Shown in pieces: positions 17,366 through 29,489 of a stretch of 64,000 nucleotides of DNA (positions within the stretch are counted from its first letter, which is position 1; the number at the start of each line of letters is the position of its first letter). The translations under genes and the position numbers were made by a program. The notes beneath the pieces are model-generated. The model searched no databases and was not told the DNA's origin. It saw nothing but the letters and a program-made list of their open reading frames with translations. This DNA comes from Euphorbia lathyris (Eukaryota > Streptophyta > Magnoliopsida > Malpighiales > Euphorbiaceae): the NCBI RefSeq assembly GCF_963576675.1, contig NC_088915.1, positions 41,135,501 to 41,199,500 of the forward strand, in the 5' to 3' direction.

Positions 17366-18583
17366 TGTTGAGTTAAAACTGTTTATAAGACACAAAAATT
17401 AAAAGGCCCAAGCCCAATACAAGTGTTAAAGCCCAAGTCAAACAACTCAGTACAACTCGGCCCGCATTTGTTAAAACGATGTGGCTTTGGACAAAACGCA
17501 ACTCAGCAAGAGAAGGATCTAGAAGACCTTCGGGAACAACTTCAAGATGAAGCTGCTGAGTAGTATCGACAAAGCGTACAAGACAGCAGCTGGCTAATGA
17601 AAACTTCCAGACAAAGTATTTCTACTTTGGGTAAAGTTCAGACGACACAGTATGCTGTCCAGTTGACTTTACCATAAAAGGAGAGACAGTCTGCTGAGCT
17701 GACCGAGGACAGAAGATACACAATTCTGATTGGCCGAGAGCTCTGAGCAAGTCAGGATGACAACGACAGGAAGCCGTTTCCCTCCAACGGTTATTTCGAA
17801 ATTCGAAATGACCGATGCCCAGACGTCTCTATAAATAGAGCCATCAGAAGCTTCACTCCACACAGAACTTGATCAAGCCATTACGCTGACCAAATTTCTA
17901 CACAAGTTCTGCAAGCAAAGAAGCAAAGCAAATCTTACACTACAATTCATACATTTGTGTAAAAGTCTAGAGTGATTATTTCAATCGTCTAAAGTGTCTT
18001 AGCAAATCTTTGTATAAGACAAAACACTTATCATTTCTAGAGATTAGAAAAGAGAGGCTGAGTACTCGGTTATAGTACTCAGCGAGAGATTAGGACTAAG
18101 TAGAGATATAGAGGAAGGTACTCTTGTTATACTCAGTTGCTAAGATTGTAAAAGGTTTGAGGCTCTACCTTTAAAGAGCTCAGTAGAGGATTCGAAATCT
18201 GGGAACGTGTTCCGGGGACAGGACGTAGGCTTAGAAGAAGCCGAACCTGGATAAATCTGCTGAGTAAAGTATTTCTTACCTTTAACTCCTTATTTATATT
18301 GCTTGCTTAAAATAACCAAAAACTGACCAAGTAAAGAGGTCAAGTTGAGTTGTGCGCGTTAAACGTCTGAGCTCAGGAATAGACTCTAAGTGCTATCTCC
18401 TGACTCAAGCCAAGAAACTGACCTAGTCACCAGTTGACTAAGCCAGTATCTTGCTGTTTACTCAGCGCCGCTGTTAAAACCTTTTTCCTTAGAAAAAGAA
18501 GTCTGCCCTAATTGCGAAAAAGTTTAAATAGTTCCTAACCCCCCCCCTTGGAACTATACTTGCAACCTTATAAGGGACCAACA
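17366..18583 (+). repeat. 5' LTR of a SIRE/Maximus-type Copia element
   Basis: TGTTG at 17366 and CAACA ending at 18583 form the terminal inverted pair. A TATA box (TATAAATA, 17830-17837) lies 466 bases in. Two bases after the LTR comes the initiator-Met primer site TGGTATCAGAGC at 18586-18597. The LTR contains many ctgagta/ctcagc words. Its length is 1218 bp. No 3' LTR exists in the window. Confidence 0.8.
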
Positions 18584-18585
18584 AG

Positions 18586-18597
18586 TGGTATCAGAGC
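18586..18597 (+). promoter_or_regulatory. Primer binding site (tRNA-iMet) of the SIRE-type element
   Basis: TGGTATCAGAGC is complementary to the 3' end of plant initiator-methionine tRNA. It lies 2 bases after the LTR and 48 bases before the gag ATG. Confidence 0.85.
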
Positions 18598-18645
18598 CTA
18601 AAAGCTCACTGTAAAAGGTCTAACAACCTTGAGCTGATCCCTACC

Positions 18646-20385
18646 ATGGGCGAAAACAGCACTCGGTTTCTCCCTGGAAACCAAACAACTCAGATACTGC
18701 CTGAGGGGCTGTCCATTACTAGGCCTCCCCTATTCTTCGGGTCAAACTATACCTTCTGGAAGAATAGGATGAAAAATTTCATTCAGGCTACAAACATGAT
18801 TGCCTGGCTATCTATAGTCCAAGGCCCATTTGTACCTGTCGAAGTTGTGGCTGGCCAAACAATTGTAAAAGTTGAGGCCAAATGGACAGAGGATGATCTT
18901 AAGAAGCTCCAAAACCATGCTTCGGCTATCAATATGCTTCACTGTGCGCTCGATGCTGCAGAATATAATAAAATCTCAGGTTGTGAGTCGGCACAAGAGA
19001 TCTGGAAAAAGCTGGAAGTCACCTACGAGGGAACAAATAAAGTAAAGGAGTCCAAGGTGAATCAGCAGATGAGACTGTACGAGCTGTTCGAGATGAACAA
19101 TAATGAGGGCATTTCAGACATGAATGCAAGGTTCACCAACATCATTAATGAGCTCAATAGACTTGGAAAAATCTTCACTGAGGAAGAACAAGTCAAAAAG
19201 ATACTCAGGAGTCTTCCTAAAGATTGGCAAGCAAAGAAGACAACAGTTGAGGAAGCTCAGGATTTAACCACCTACAAATATGACGAACTCATCGGTTCAT
19301 TGCTGACCCATGAGATATCTATGAAGAACTTCGAGGTGAAGGAAAAATCTGAAGACAAGAAGCAGAAATCCCTTGTCATGAAAGCTGACTCCACTGACGG
19401 GAGCTCAACTGATGATGAGGAGATGGCTATGTTCACAAGGAAGATGAAAAGGCTATTCAGGAAAAATGACAAATACTCTAAGAAGCCTTACAGAAAGTTT
19501 GATAAGTATAAAGCTGACTCAAGCGACAGCAAATACAAAAAGGACAGCTCAAAGCCCATTACATGCTTTGAGTGCCATCAAACCGGCCATATTAAGTCAA
19601 GCTGCCCCACACTGAGGAAAGACAAGAAGAGTGGCAAAAAGGCAATGGTGGCTACATGGAGTGACAGTGATGAGTCTTCATCCACATAAACTGAGGCCAC
19701 CGAGTCAGCGAAGATATGCTTCACGGCTGACGAACTTGCTGAGCCATGCGTCTCTGAGCATGCTAACCTATCCGTCGCATCAGATGACGAGGAGCAATCA
19801 AATGAGGTAATTTCTCTTCCCCAGCTCAGAAACGATATGGTTAATGCCCTGAGTGATCTCTACACACTTGTCAAGAAGTGTAATAAAAAAGTTAGAGCAC
19901 TCAGCAGGCGCTGTGACGAAGTGGAAGAGGTCAAACTGAGTGACCTCAGATTCCTTCTTCAGGACAATACAACTCTGCATGATAACATGAAGATCATACA
20001 TGAGTCTGTCTCTGAAGTCCAGTCAGTTTCAAAGAAACTGAGAAAGGACGTCACAACTATTCAGAACCAACTAAAGGTTCCAAATAAAAGAAACAGTCCT
20101 CTAAGAACTCAGTACCAAGGTACTCAGCAGAGATGGAATCCCCAGCGAAAAGTCCAGTGTGACTTTTGTGGGAAGTTAGGACACACCACTAAGGTGTGCT
20201 GGCATTCTCAGCACTGGGGTGCTGACAAGTCAGTGAAACATCCTAAACAGAAGGTCAGCTGTGACTTCTGTGGAAAGAATGGCCATACTATTCATGTATG
20301 TTGCCATAAAATGAAATATGATGCTTTACCTGTTGCACCTAACAAGCAAGGACCCAAAAAGAATTGGGTACCTAAAAGTAACTAG
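18646..20385 (+). pseudogene. SIRE-type Copia gag, one in-frame stop
   Basis: ATG at 18646 starts MGENSTRFLPG. The Copia gag domain follows (YTFWKNRMKNFIQ, EIWKKLEVTYEGTNKVKESK, NELNRLGK, ILRSLPKDWQAK). A first zinc knuckle CFECHQTGHIKSSC comes before a TAA at 19687-19689. The same frame continues to 20385 through a coiled-coil-like Leu/Lys stretch and two further knuckles (CDFCGKLGHTTKVC and CDFCGKNGHTIHVC). Three knuckles and a gag near 580 codons fit the large SIRE gag. Only the one stop interrupts it. Confidence 0.85.
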
Positions 20386-20390
20386 TTACA

Positions 20391-20606
20391 ATGCAGGTAA
20401 GCCTGAGATGTGCCGAGAAGTCAAAGATGTGGTATATTGACAGCGCATGCTCAAGGCATATGACGGGTGATGAAACTCAGTTCATCACGTTTGAGCGTAA
20501 ACGAGGAGGGAGCGTAAGTTTTAGAGACAACAAGAAGGGTAAGATAGTAGGGTCAGGAACCATCGGAGGTAATCCTACTATTGAATCTGTCTCCCTAGAA
20601 AGCTAA
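20391..20606 (+). pseudogene. SIRE-type protease start, truncated
   Basis: A new frame begins right after the gag stop. It carries the Copia protease region, KMWYIDSACSRHMTGD, then FRDNKKGKIVGSG. Homology stops at TIESVSL near 20600, and the next bases read as the pre-protease linker of a Tat element. The active site shows DSACS, where Copia proteases usually have D(S/T)G, so Gly has become Ala. Confidence 0.75.
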
Positions 20607-20607
20607 A

Positions 20608-23600
20608 GGCGTTATCAATGTTATCACCGACGGACTAGGGTACCAGCACTCATTTAAAAAAATCCAAAACAACCGCCTTTGATAGAACACCACTCAATCG
20701 CCTGTTTGCAGATATTGGCCCAGCAATTCCCCCACACGCGGATGCTCTTGTTATCACCATGATGGTAGAAGGATGGGAGATGAAGCGAGTGATGGTAGAT
20801 ACAGGCAGCTCATGCAATGTCATCACTAGAGGAGCTTTTGCCAAACTTAAAGTTGACCCAATCTAGATAGAGACCACAATTATTGATATCTTGGGAGTAA
20901 CAAGTCATACGATCCAAACAAAAGGACATGTGACCTTGGAATGCGAATTGGCGGATGACGATCAGGCATGGACAGGCGATCTCTGAGTTTTCTATTATGG
21001 ATGGACAATTGGCAAATAACATCATCCTGGGGCATCCTTTTATTTCAGAAGTGGCGGCTCTGATTTCGATACGCCACCTGGCGATGTACATTGCCACAAC
21101 CAAGGGAGGAGTGATGATCAACGGAAATCAGAAAGTAGATCAAGAAACCTACTCCGCATCCTTATCGATTCGCCCTCAATCCAAAGACAAGGAAGAGGAT
21201 GAGCTTGTTACTTCCGCCCTGGGAGACACGGAGATGTTCCTTATTGCAAACGGGAAACAAGTACCGATTGCCAAAAGGTTAAGGACAGAGATTAAGGACA
21301 AGGTCACAAAGGTCCTTATGGAATCAAAAGATGTGTTTGCTTAGGAGGATGAGATCCTCACAGGGGTCAGCCCAGACATAATCACTCACAAACTAAACAT
21401 CGCCGAGGACGCGGTCCCAGTAGCCCAGAAAAGAAAGAACCATGGTCTAGAGAGACAAAAGGCGATCGAGGAAGAGATATCCAAATTAAAAAAGGCAGAC
21501 GCCATTGAAGAAGTTATCTATACACAATGGCTAGCAAACGTGGTGCTGGTTAAGAAGGCTGGCGGGTCGTATCGGATGTGCATTGATTTTACAGACCTCA
21601 ACAAGACGTGTCCCAAAGACAACTACCCCTTGCCCTGCATTGACATTCTGGTTGATGGGACGACGGGACATGCTATATATTCCTTCACAGATGTGAAATC
21701 AAGCTATCATCAGATCTCCATGGAACCGTCAGACTGAATCAAAACCTCCTTCGTGACACATCAGGCAACCTATTGCTTCAAGGTCATGCCTTTTGGACTT
21801 AAGAACGCGGGAGCAACTTACTAGCGCATAATGAACAAGATATTTGAAGGTAGAGATGACAGTAACTTCTCAATATATGTTGATGACATGATCATTAAAA
21901 GCACCACAATGGAAAAGCACGCTGAAGATATAAAAGAAGTTTTGGGAGTCCTCCGCCATCATAACATCAAGCTGAACCCAGAAAAGTGCACTTTCGGGGC
22001 AACATATGGGAAATTTTTGGGATACATGATCAGTCAGAAAGGAGTGGGCCCTAATCCAAACAAAATTAATGTCGTATTGAACATGAAAGCCCCACAGAAC
22101 ATTAGAGAAATACAACGCCTCAATGGGCGGATCATAGCTCTTGGGATATTTATCTCATGCTATGCTCGGAGATGCCAGCCATTCTACGAGGTGATCAAGA
22201 AGCAAAAAACGTTTGAATGGAACGAAGACTGCAAGCTAGCCTTTGAAGGCATCAAACGTTTTCTTACAGAACTGCCTTTAATGAGCAGGCCCCTTAAAGG
22301 TGAGGATTTGTACATGTATGTTTCTATCACTGATAAAGCAGTCTGCACTGTTATGATCAGAGAAGAAGGGGGTCAACAGTATCCAATCTACTATGTTAGC
22401 AAAGTCTTGAAGGAAGCTGAAACTCGATATTCAAGATTGGATAAAATGGCGCTAGCTGTGGTCACCACCTCTATCCGCCTTAGACCTTATTTTCAAGCTC
22501 ACACAGTCATTGTCCACACCAACATACCAATAAGGAAGGTATTACAGAAGCCAGAAACATCGGGGAGATTGATGGAATGGGCTATACGCCTGGGCAAGTT
22601 TGATGTCCGCTATGAAGGCAGATCCGCCCTAAAAAGCCAAGTCTTGGCGGATTTCGTGAATGAATTCACTAAAGAAGACATTAATCCCCCTCAGCCAAAA
22701 GTAGAGGAGTGCACGATGTACACCGACGTGGCATCATCAGCGGAAGGCGCTGGAATTGGTGTAGTAATCAAAGGCCCCCAGTATATCAAGATACATTACG
22801 CTGCGAAGCTAGAGTTCCCCGCAACAAACAACGCCACGGAATACGAGGCTTTAATACTTGGGCTATGCCTACTAAAAGAAATCTTACCAGAACGGGTCGT
22901 GATTTACAGTGACTCAAAGCTGATGGTCAACCAAGTGATCAAAAACTTTAGCATCAAGGATAAAACCTTGGTCAAATATGTGGAAGAGGCAAAGAGGTTA
23001 CTGACCTACTTGGAAGGCAAGGAAATGAAGTGGGAGATAATCCACGTGCTTCGAGGATCAAATACGGAAGTAGACCATCTGGCTAAGTTAGCTTCCAGCA
23101 AAGATCAATGGGCGGATCTTGAATGCCCGTTCGAAGTAAAAACTAGACCAGCATTCGCCCCGGAGATCATAGCTCTTCTTACATTCGCCACAGGTGACTG
23201 GCGATTGCCGATTCAATAATATCTCACAGATGGATCTTTGCCTCAAGACAAAGAAGAAGCTAGGCGGATGGTGAGAAAAGCAATATTTCTCCATGATAAA
23301 TGATCACTTGTACCGCAAATCTTTTAGCCAACCTTGGCTAAAGTGTGTCACAACAGAAGAAGGACAGGAGATTATGAGAGAATTGCACGAGGGTACGTGT
23401 GGGGTCCACGAGGCATCCGCCGCCATTTTCAAGAAATCCAGGTTGTTCGGATTCTATTGGCCTACCACGGAACTAGACACTCAGAAATTGGTGGAATCTT
23501 GCCACAACTGTCAAGTTCATGCGAATGAATCCCATACAGCTAAACATTTACAAAAACCCATCATTGAAGGACGATCATTCGCCACATGGGGTATCGACAT

Positions 23601-24438
23601 TGTCGGTCCATTTCCTTCCACAAGAAAGCAGAGAAAGTACGTAGTGGTAGTTGTCGATCATTTTACAAAATGGTTAGAGGCAGAAGCTGTTTCCATAATA
23701 AGTGCAGAGCGAATGGTAGAGTTCGTAAGAGATAATATTGTTAGGAGATTTGGAGTCCCTCATACGATCATCACGGATAATGGAACACAGTTCAACTGTG
23801 AAGAATTCAGATCCTTTTGCAAGAACCAGGGCATCCAAAATAGATTCGCCTCGGTATATTACCCACAATCAAATGGAATGACCGAAGTCACCAACAGAAC
23901 AATTGTGAAAGGCATAAAGAAGAGGTTAGGTGAACATAACAAGAAATGGGCGGATCAGTTGATGAATGTCTTATGGTCGTACAAGACCACTCCCCGAACC
24001 GCCACCGGTGAAACGCAATTCGCCCTCACCTATGGAGTAGAGGCTGTCATTCCTATAGAAGTTCAAATCCCGAGTGATAGGGTCCTATTCTATTGCGAAG
24101 ACCAGAATGAGAAAAGATTAAGGGAGAGTCTCGATCGTCTGGAGGAAAGAAGGGAAATGGTGTATGTCCGGATCGCAACCTACAAACAAAAGATTGCAGC
24201 CTATCACGACAGAAATGCCAAACTCGTGGATCTAAATCAAGGAGACTTGGTGCTAAGAAAAGCTGACAAAATCCAATCCGCGGAAGGCATAGGAAAACTG
24301 GGAATCATGTGGACAGGGCCATACAAAATAATAGCCAAAATTAGACCCGCCACTTTCAAAATTCAAGACATGGAGGGGAATACATTGCCGCGGACGTGGA
24401 ATATTCAGAACCTCCACAAATATTTTCCCAGAGAGTAG
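20608..24438 (+). pseudogene. Tat-type (Ty3/gypsy) pol: protease, RT, RNase H, archaeal-type RNase H, integrase
   Basis: In order: pre-protease GVINVITDG; protease VDTGSSCNVI near 20800 with a frameshift near 20985; RT with RMCIDFTDLNKTCPKD and YVDDMIIKS near 21880; RNase H; then a second, archaeal-type RNase H (CTMYTDVASSAEGAG, TNNATEYEALI, YSDSKLMVNQV) at about 22710-23110. That second domain is the hallmark of the Tat lineage. The integrase follows, with an H2C2 zinc site, WGIDIVGPF, ITDNGTQF and PQSNGMTEVTNRT, ending at 24438. Stops at 21342, 21735, about 21822 and 23217 and a one-base shift near 23275 kill it. The RT motif FTDVKSSYHQI keeps the first catalytic Asp. Confidence 0.9.
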
Positions 24439-25124
24439 GATGTAATCAAAGGTCTTGAGCACTCTTTTTCCTTTAGTAGGGTTTTTCCCATGAGGTTTTT
24501 CTTATTAAAGGTTTTAACGAGGCTCACATAAAAGACCAATTTGTTATAATAAGGCAAGTCGCCATTTAATAAAATGAAATATTTGTTTGGAACTTCTCTT
24601 TTAAGTATTTTTTACAGAAATATAAATATTCCACATTCAAAGATGGGAGGCAACAAAAGCATTCCCATTATAGAAAACGCCGCTACGGCGTATCTACCTT
24701 CTCCTCAAACATAGGAGAACAAAAAAGCTTCGTTGGCGGATCAATCTACCTCAAAGATAGGAAAAAGATTGACCACCATCAAGGGCGGGTTAAAATTATC
24801 TCAAACATGAGATAATTACACCCTCAACTCTCTCCTCATAAGAATGAAAAGACCCGCTGGCAGATCGATTTACCTCAAAGATAGGAAAAAGTCGATCGCC
24901 ACCAAGGGCAGCTTAACTTCCTTAGGGAAATAAAGCTCAGAGCCTTCAAAAGGTTCACACATCGGGGTACGGCTGACCACCTGCCCTAAACAATCAAACA
25001 AATCCTAAACCAGATTCTAGAAAACTACTTGCTAAAAGATATAATGCATAAGTAAAAGTAGTTCTGGGAAAGAAGGATTCATTCAAACAATTGGAAAAAT
25101 TGTACTTAATTACATCAAAATAAA
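24439..25124 (+). repeat. Tat spacer between pol and antisense gene, with subrepeats
   Basis: Non-coding. Just after pol come the ctctttttcc/gggtttttccc/ggttttaacgaggc words found at the same place in the second Tat element (minus, 63560-63480). From about 24680 to 24910 a block of roughly 150-170 bases is loosely repeated: ggcggatcaatctacctcaa and ggcagatcgatttacctcaa, each followed by agataggaaaaag and caagggc. The bases after 24910 show nothing else. Confidence 0.6.
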
Positions 25125-27321
25125 TTAAGTTTGTACAACGGCATCCTCCTCCGCAGCTTTCTCTAAAGATGCATCCTTCGGAGGAGCCTCACTCTCCTTG
25201 TTGACAACCTTCACCTGAGGAACTCCGCTATCAATCTCCACAAGATCCACCTTACCATTAGGCTCCTTGGATACTTTGCTAAGGTCATCCGCCTCTACAT
25301 CAAGGTTGACAAAAGGCTTCGTGTCTTCTTCACCCAATTCCTTCAGCTCTTTTCAGATTTGACCACGAATGAAGTCACGAGCGTTCACCATTTTGTCATA
25401 CTTTATAGCCTCATCGGTGGAAGGGACGATCATCTCTGGATCCTCAAAACCTATCTCTGGATAGGTGAGCTTAACATAAGCCATGATTCGCTCGCCATAT
25501 AAAAGGCACGGCTACCACACAAGATCTCTATGTTCTGCAGGGCGGCCTTGTGGTCTTTGGCATCTTCGGCTATTTTATCCTCCAGCTCGCGGATCTTGGC
25601 ATCTTTGCTCTTATTAACAGCAACGGTCGCAACAATATTGGAGCTGGAAATGGACACTTCATCCTCCAGATTCTTGATGGTGGCCTTATCGGCAACGCCC
25701 TAGAGGAGATCCGCCTCTATGGCACACATATGGGCATAGGCCTGACAAAGAGAAAAAGGTCATTTCAAAACAAGATCCACAAAGTGAGGATCACTCTTTC
25801 ATCCAAAAATGGGAGAAGATGAGAAACTTACTGCAAGGAGATCCCTCTTTCCCATCTTAGCATAGGCAGGTCCGGAATACTTAGTGCGGCTCTCTCGCAC
25901 CTTCCCCAGCTGTCCAATGGCCTCATCCAAATCGTTTATAATAGCCTCGTTCTCGATGGCTCCCCCCTCTCCATGTTTGGCGAACCAGTACTTCTCCAAA
26001 TCCGGCTTCACCAGCTAAACAAAAAGAAGCGGAATTTAGAACCCGCGATAAAGTAAAAAGCAAAGCAGTAAAGAAGAACCCTACCAGTTCCATAACGGGA
26101 GGGAGCAAATCTACTTTAGGCTTCCCAACCTTCGCACCGGCGGCCATCAGCTTTGCTCCGCCAGTAGGAGTTGTCCTCATCTTCTTTTCCACAGGAAGTT
26201 GGGCACCTTCCAAAGGGCGTTTTCCATCTTTCTTACTGGGATTCGCCACCAGCTCGTTCTTTTTCTTCTCCTCTAACTTATTCATCCTCTTTCGCCTCTC
26301 TGCAACAGCACGATTGGCATCAGACAATTGACAAGGGGACAAAAAGAAAGTCAAAATTCAAGGAAAAATAAAAGTACCTTCATCAAGTTGGGAATATGTC
26401 ACATAGTCGATCTGAGCGCCCACTCGGCGGACCAAAGGAACCCCACTCATCATAAATTCAAGGGCTTCAGCGTATGTCCAAAAGTCTGTCTTGATACTCC
26501 TCATGAGATTCGCCACATTCTTCTCGATGGGAGTCAATTCGATCGATTCGCCAGCCATGTGCTGGGGATTATGGTTCCAATACCCCAGGAATCCTAAAGA
26601 TTCGCCCTCTTTTAGTTTAACGAAGAAGAATTTTTTATCCCAGTTATGCACATTCGACATCTTATCACTAAATGGTGAATAACCCCTAAACTTGACAAAA
26701 GTTATGAAAGATTCACTCTTTCGTTTAGAGGGCTTATGGAGAGACCTAAAGACTCATGGAGAGAAGGTTACCCCCAAGTTGGCCGCCAAATAAGCATCCA
26801 ACGCCAAATCCAGCCAACCATTCGGATGCAATTGAATGGTAGTGATCTTGAAGTAATCAATGACTTCTCCAATCGCTTCGGAAAGGGGAAGACGAAAGCC
26901 CTTTTCCACGTGGCTCTTGTAGACGGAAAGGAATCCTTTAGGAGGATAGGCTGGGCGGTGATGGACACCGCCAACATTAGATCAAAATTCTTTAGCCAAG
27001 GATAATGATCCACCAAAAAGGCAAGATCCTCAGAACCCATATGAGACGAAGTGATCTCCACACGAGGTCCTTTTTTCCTATAAAGAGTCGAAGGAGAAGC
27101 CTAGAATTCGCCGCCGATACAACTGGGGCAACAATAGCGAAAGAATTTTGGGTTTCTATAAACCTAGATTGATGATTCCTACGTTCCTCTAAAACACTAC
27201 CCAAACTAGAAAGATTGCAGCTCGGAGTGCTCTTAGAAGAATCCGTGCTTTCAGAAGACTCTAGGCTAAACGAGTAATCGGTAGAAGAAGATGAGCCAAA
27301 AAGCTCAGAGATGGAACTCAT
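25125..27321 (-). pseudogene. Tat antisense additional ORF (putative plant transposon-protein domain), four exons
   Basis: Opposite to pol, starting at ATG 27321 (MSSISELFGSS). Exons I infer are 27321-26378, 26299-26085, 26014-25832 and 25741-25125. They have the same order and phases (1, 0, 0) as the gene in the second Tat copy. Exon 1 holds the domain Pfam names as putative plant transposon protein/transposase_28 (LVDHYPWLKNFD, WNHNPQHMAGESIEL) with frameshifts between about 27060 and 26660. Exons 2-4 are Lys/Glu-rich (ERRKRMNKLEEKKKNEL) and partly coiled coil, with one TAG near 25703. Downstream antisense genes of this sort are described for Tat/Retand-like elements; their role is unknown. 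Confidence 0.75.
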
Positions 27322-27541
27322 AAAAGCAAAAGAACTAATAAACGGAAGGGATACGAAATCAACTTACATGAAATCCCGAGGTGAGGAAGAGGAAGCTTTA
27401 ACGAACAAGTTCCTGGCACGAAAATGACTTCGAGGAAACTCAAGCAAAAACCAAAAGTCCAAACAATGAAGAAGTGAAACCGGAAGAAAGAGAAAGAAAG
27501 AGTTTTAAAAGAAAGGTGTCACTCACCTCGATGCGAGCATC
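27322..27541. other. Unassigned Tat/LINE junction DNA
   Basis: Leader of the antisense ORF up to the point where L1-type ORF1 begins. No LTR end or poly(A) is recognisable, so the join is not a clean insertion. Confidence 0.4.
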
Positions 27542-28638
27542 CTAGACACCTGACAACCGAAGAATGGCCTGGGACAGAGCAGCTATCAATAGGCCGCCTA
27601 TTGAAGGCACGCCAGGAAGATCAAAAGCCCTAAAGGGCTTTAGCGACATTTTAAGGGGGGCTTCAGACCGGGTATTCTGCAAACTCGCACACCCACTCCC
27701 CACTACCTTCTTGCCTTTCTGTTTCTCACTTAACTGTCCCGCAGGAATATTTTCCTTTCCTGCCTCCTTCTCTACATTTACCTTCCCTCTTATCGGAGGT
27801 TTAATGCCTGTGTTCTCTTTAGTACTCCCACTACCCGATATTGAAACCATAGCCTGGCTCCCCGGCTCCCTTAGCCACTTCACATTCAGCACTTCCCCAA
27901 CACTACGAGTCGGAGCCTTCAACCAGTCTCCCCATTCCCGTGTAATCTCCTCAGGCTTCAATGTGAAAATTTTCTCACAATATCTGCCGGTGTGTCCCAA
28001 CAGCCCACAGATGTAACAGAAAGTACCCAATCTCTCATACTTGAAAGATATATAAGCCCACACCTCCTTACCCTTCCTAATCTTCTTTATCCTCTTCAGA
28101 GGTTTTCCCACATCAATAGAGACTCTAAGGCGCATAAACTGCCTTCTCAAGGCAGCATTGTTATTAAGGTCATACTCTAGATACTTTCCAATGAAATCCC
28201 CAATCTGTCTACCTACTCCTTCAGACATAGATCCTATAGGCAAGTCATATATTTGGACCCAAAAATCTGCAATGTTCAATTCAACCAACTCAGGGGAAGG
28301 CTCGTCCTTCCAAACAACAAGCACGAGCAAATGATTGTCAAAGGACCATGGGCCTCCAGCCACAACACGAGACATATCTACCGCGTGATAGAATTCAAAG
28401 ACATACACTTATTTGCTGACAGTTCAGAAATTGCTACACCCATCCCAGGTCTCCAAATAGTTGCCATTCTGGCCTTCATGGCGACAGTATTTATTCTTCG
28501 TTCTGAGAGGAACTGACCAACCAGGGTTAACCCACTATTTTTAGCAATAGGATTGGAGGAAGGGCCACTGAGGTCGGGGGCCTCCTCCTCCCCGTCAGAA
28601 AGGGATAGGTTGTTTATAGCTTTCTCCACACCAGCCAT
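27542..28638 (-). pseudogene. L1-type LINE ORF1 (DUF4283 and CCHC zinc knuckle)
   Basis: ATG at 28638 begins MAGVEKAINNLSLSDGEEEA. A shift of two extra bases near 28405 (ahead of YVFEFYHAVDM) moves the frame. The rest reads VVAGGPWSFDNHLLVL, FWVQIYDLPIG and the knuckle CYICGLLGHTGRYC. DUF4283 plus this knuckle is the plant L1 ORF1 layout. The frame ends at 27542 with no ORF2 following. The protein would bind LINE RNA. Confidence 0.85.
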
Positions 28639-29257
28639 ATCAATGTAGGAATTCAAGAAATATAATTTAAGAGCAACCAGGAAAACAGAGTAACACAAAT
28701 CCACAAAGCAAAGCAAACCCCCAAACAGGGCAACAAAGAGCAATTAACAGAAACCAAAATAACCCTGCACTTTAAGAAACACAGACCACCAACAACAGCA
28801 ATAACTCTGAACCTAAATCTCTAACTACAATCCTCAATCTTAGCACTACCACAAACCAGAAACCCAAAGACACAATTCCAATCCAGACTCAAACACAATC
28901 GATACCAAAAGATCAAGAAACAGAGAACTAACCCGGACCACCCTAATTGGGTGCAAGCAGGGCGGGATTACTGTCGATCGCGCAGGTATAACTCGAGCAA
29001 CGAAGCAAAACACAAGACAAACAACGGTTGCCGGAGATAGAAAACGAACCGAGCGGCTAACGTCGAAGAAACGAGAGGAGAAGCAGGGACGAGCGACACA
29101 AATTGGCAAGAGCAAGCTCTCACAACGCCGACGATGAAAGAGGGACAACCGGACTTACGGCGGTGGTGGTTCACGGCAGCGAGGGCGGCAGGTGATTAAA
29201 GGTCGGAGGCGGCGGTTATGAGGGAAGGCTGGGTTTCGCGATATCGCTTTTGGGAGA
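28639..29257 (-). mobile_element. L1-type LINE 5' UTR region
   Basis: GC-richer leader upstream of ORF1, with Arg/Ser-codon-like ORFs on both strands that look accidental. The true 5' end is not visible because the LARD element is inserted at 29258. The leader may continue after 45040. Confidence 0.5.
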
Positions 29258-29489
29258 TGATAGGGGCGTTTCGTCCCTATCTTTTAGCGTGATTTACGGT
29301 TTAGTTTTAGATGAAATAAATAAGTTTAATTGCAAAAATAGAGTGTTTTAATAAAATAACGAAATAAAAATAAATTCTCTACTTTCGGTTAATTTTCCCT
29401 ATTTTTGATTTGATTAGAAATAAAAACGTCAAACTAACTCGGCTCTCAAGAATTGTATTTCAGGTACAAGCAAGGAGTGAAATTCCACC
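29258..29489 (+). repeat. LARD 5' LTR, first segment
   Basis: It starts TGATAGGGGCGTTTCGTCCC and is nearly identical to 43365-43597. It is broken after aattccacc by the Copia insertion. Confidence 0.9.

Noticed and set aside
20608..24438. An endogenous caulimovirus (RT and aspartic protease)
   Set aside because: An integrase, the archaeal-type RNase H and the antisense gene identify a Tat LTR retrotransposon.
28846..29174. Overlapping ORFs upstream of L1 ORF1
   Set aside because: Both frames are open in GC-rich leader DNA and show no domain.
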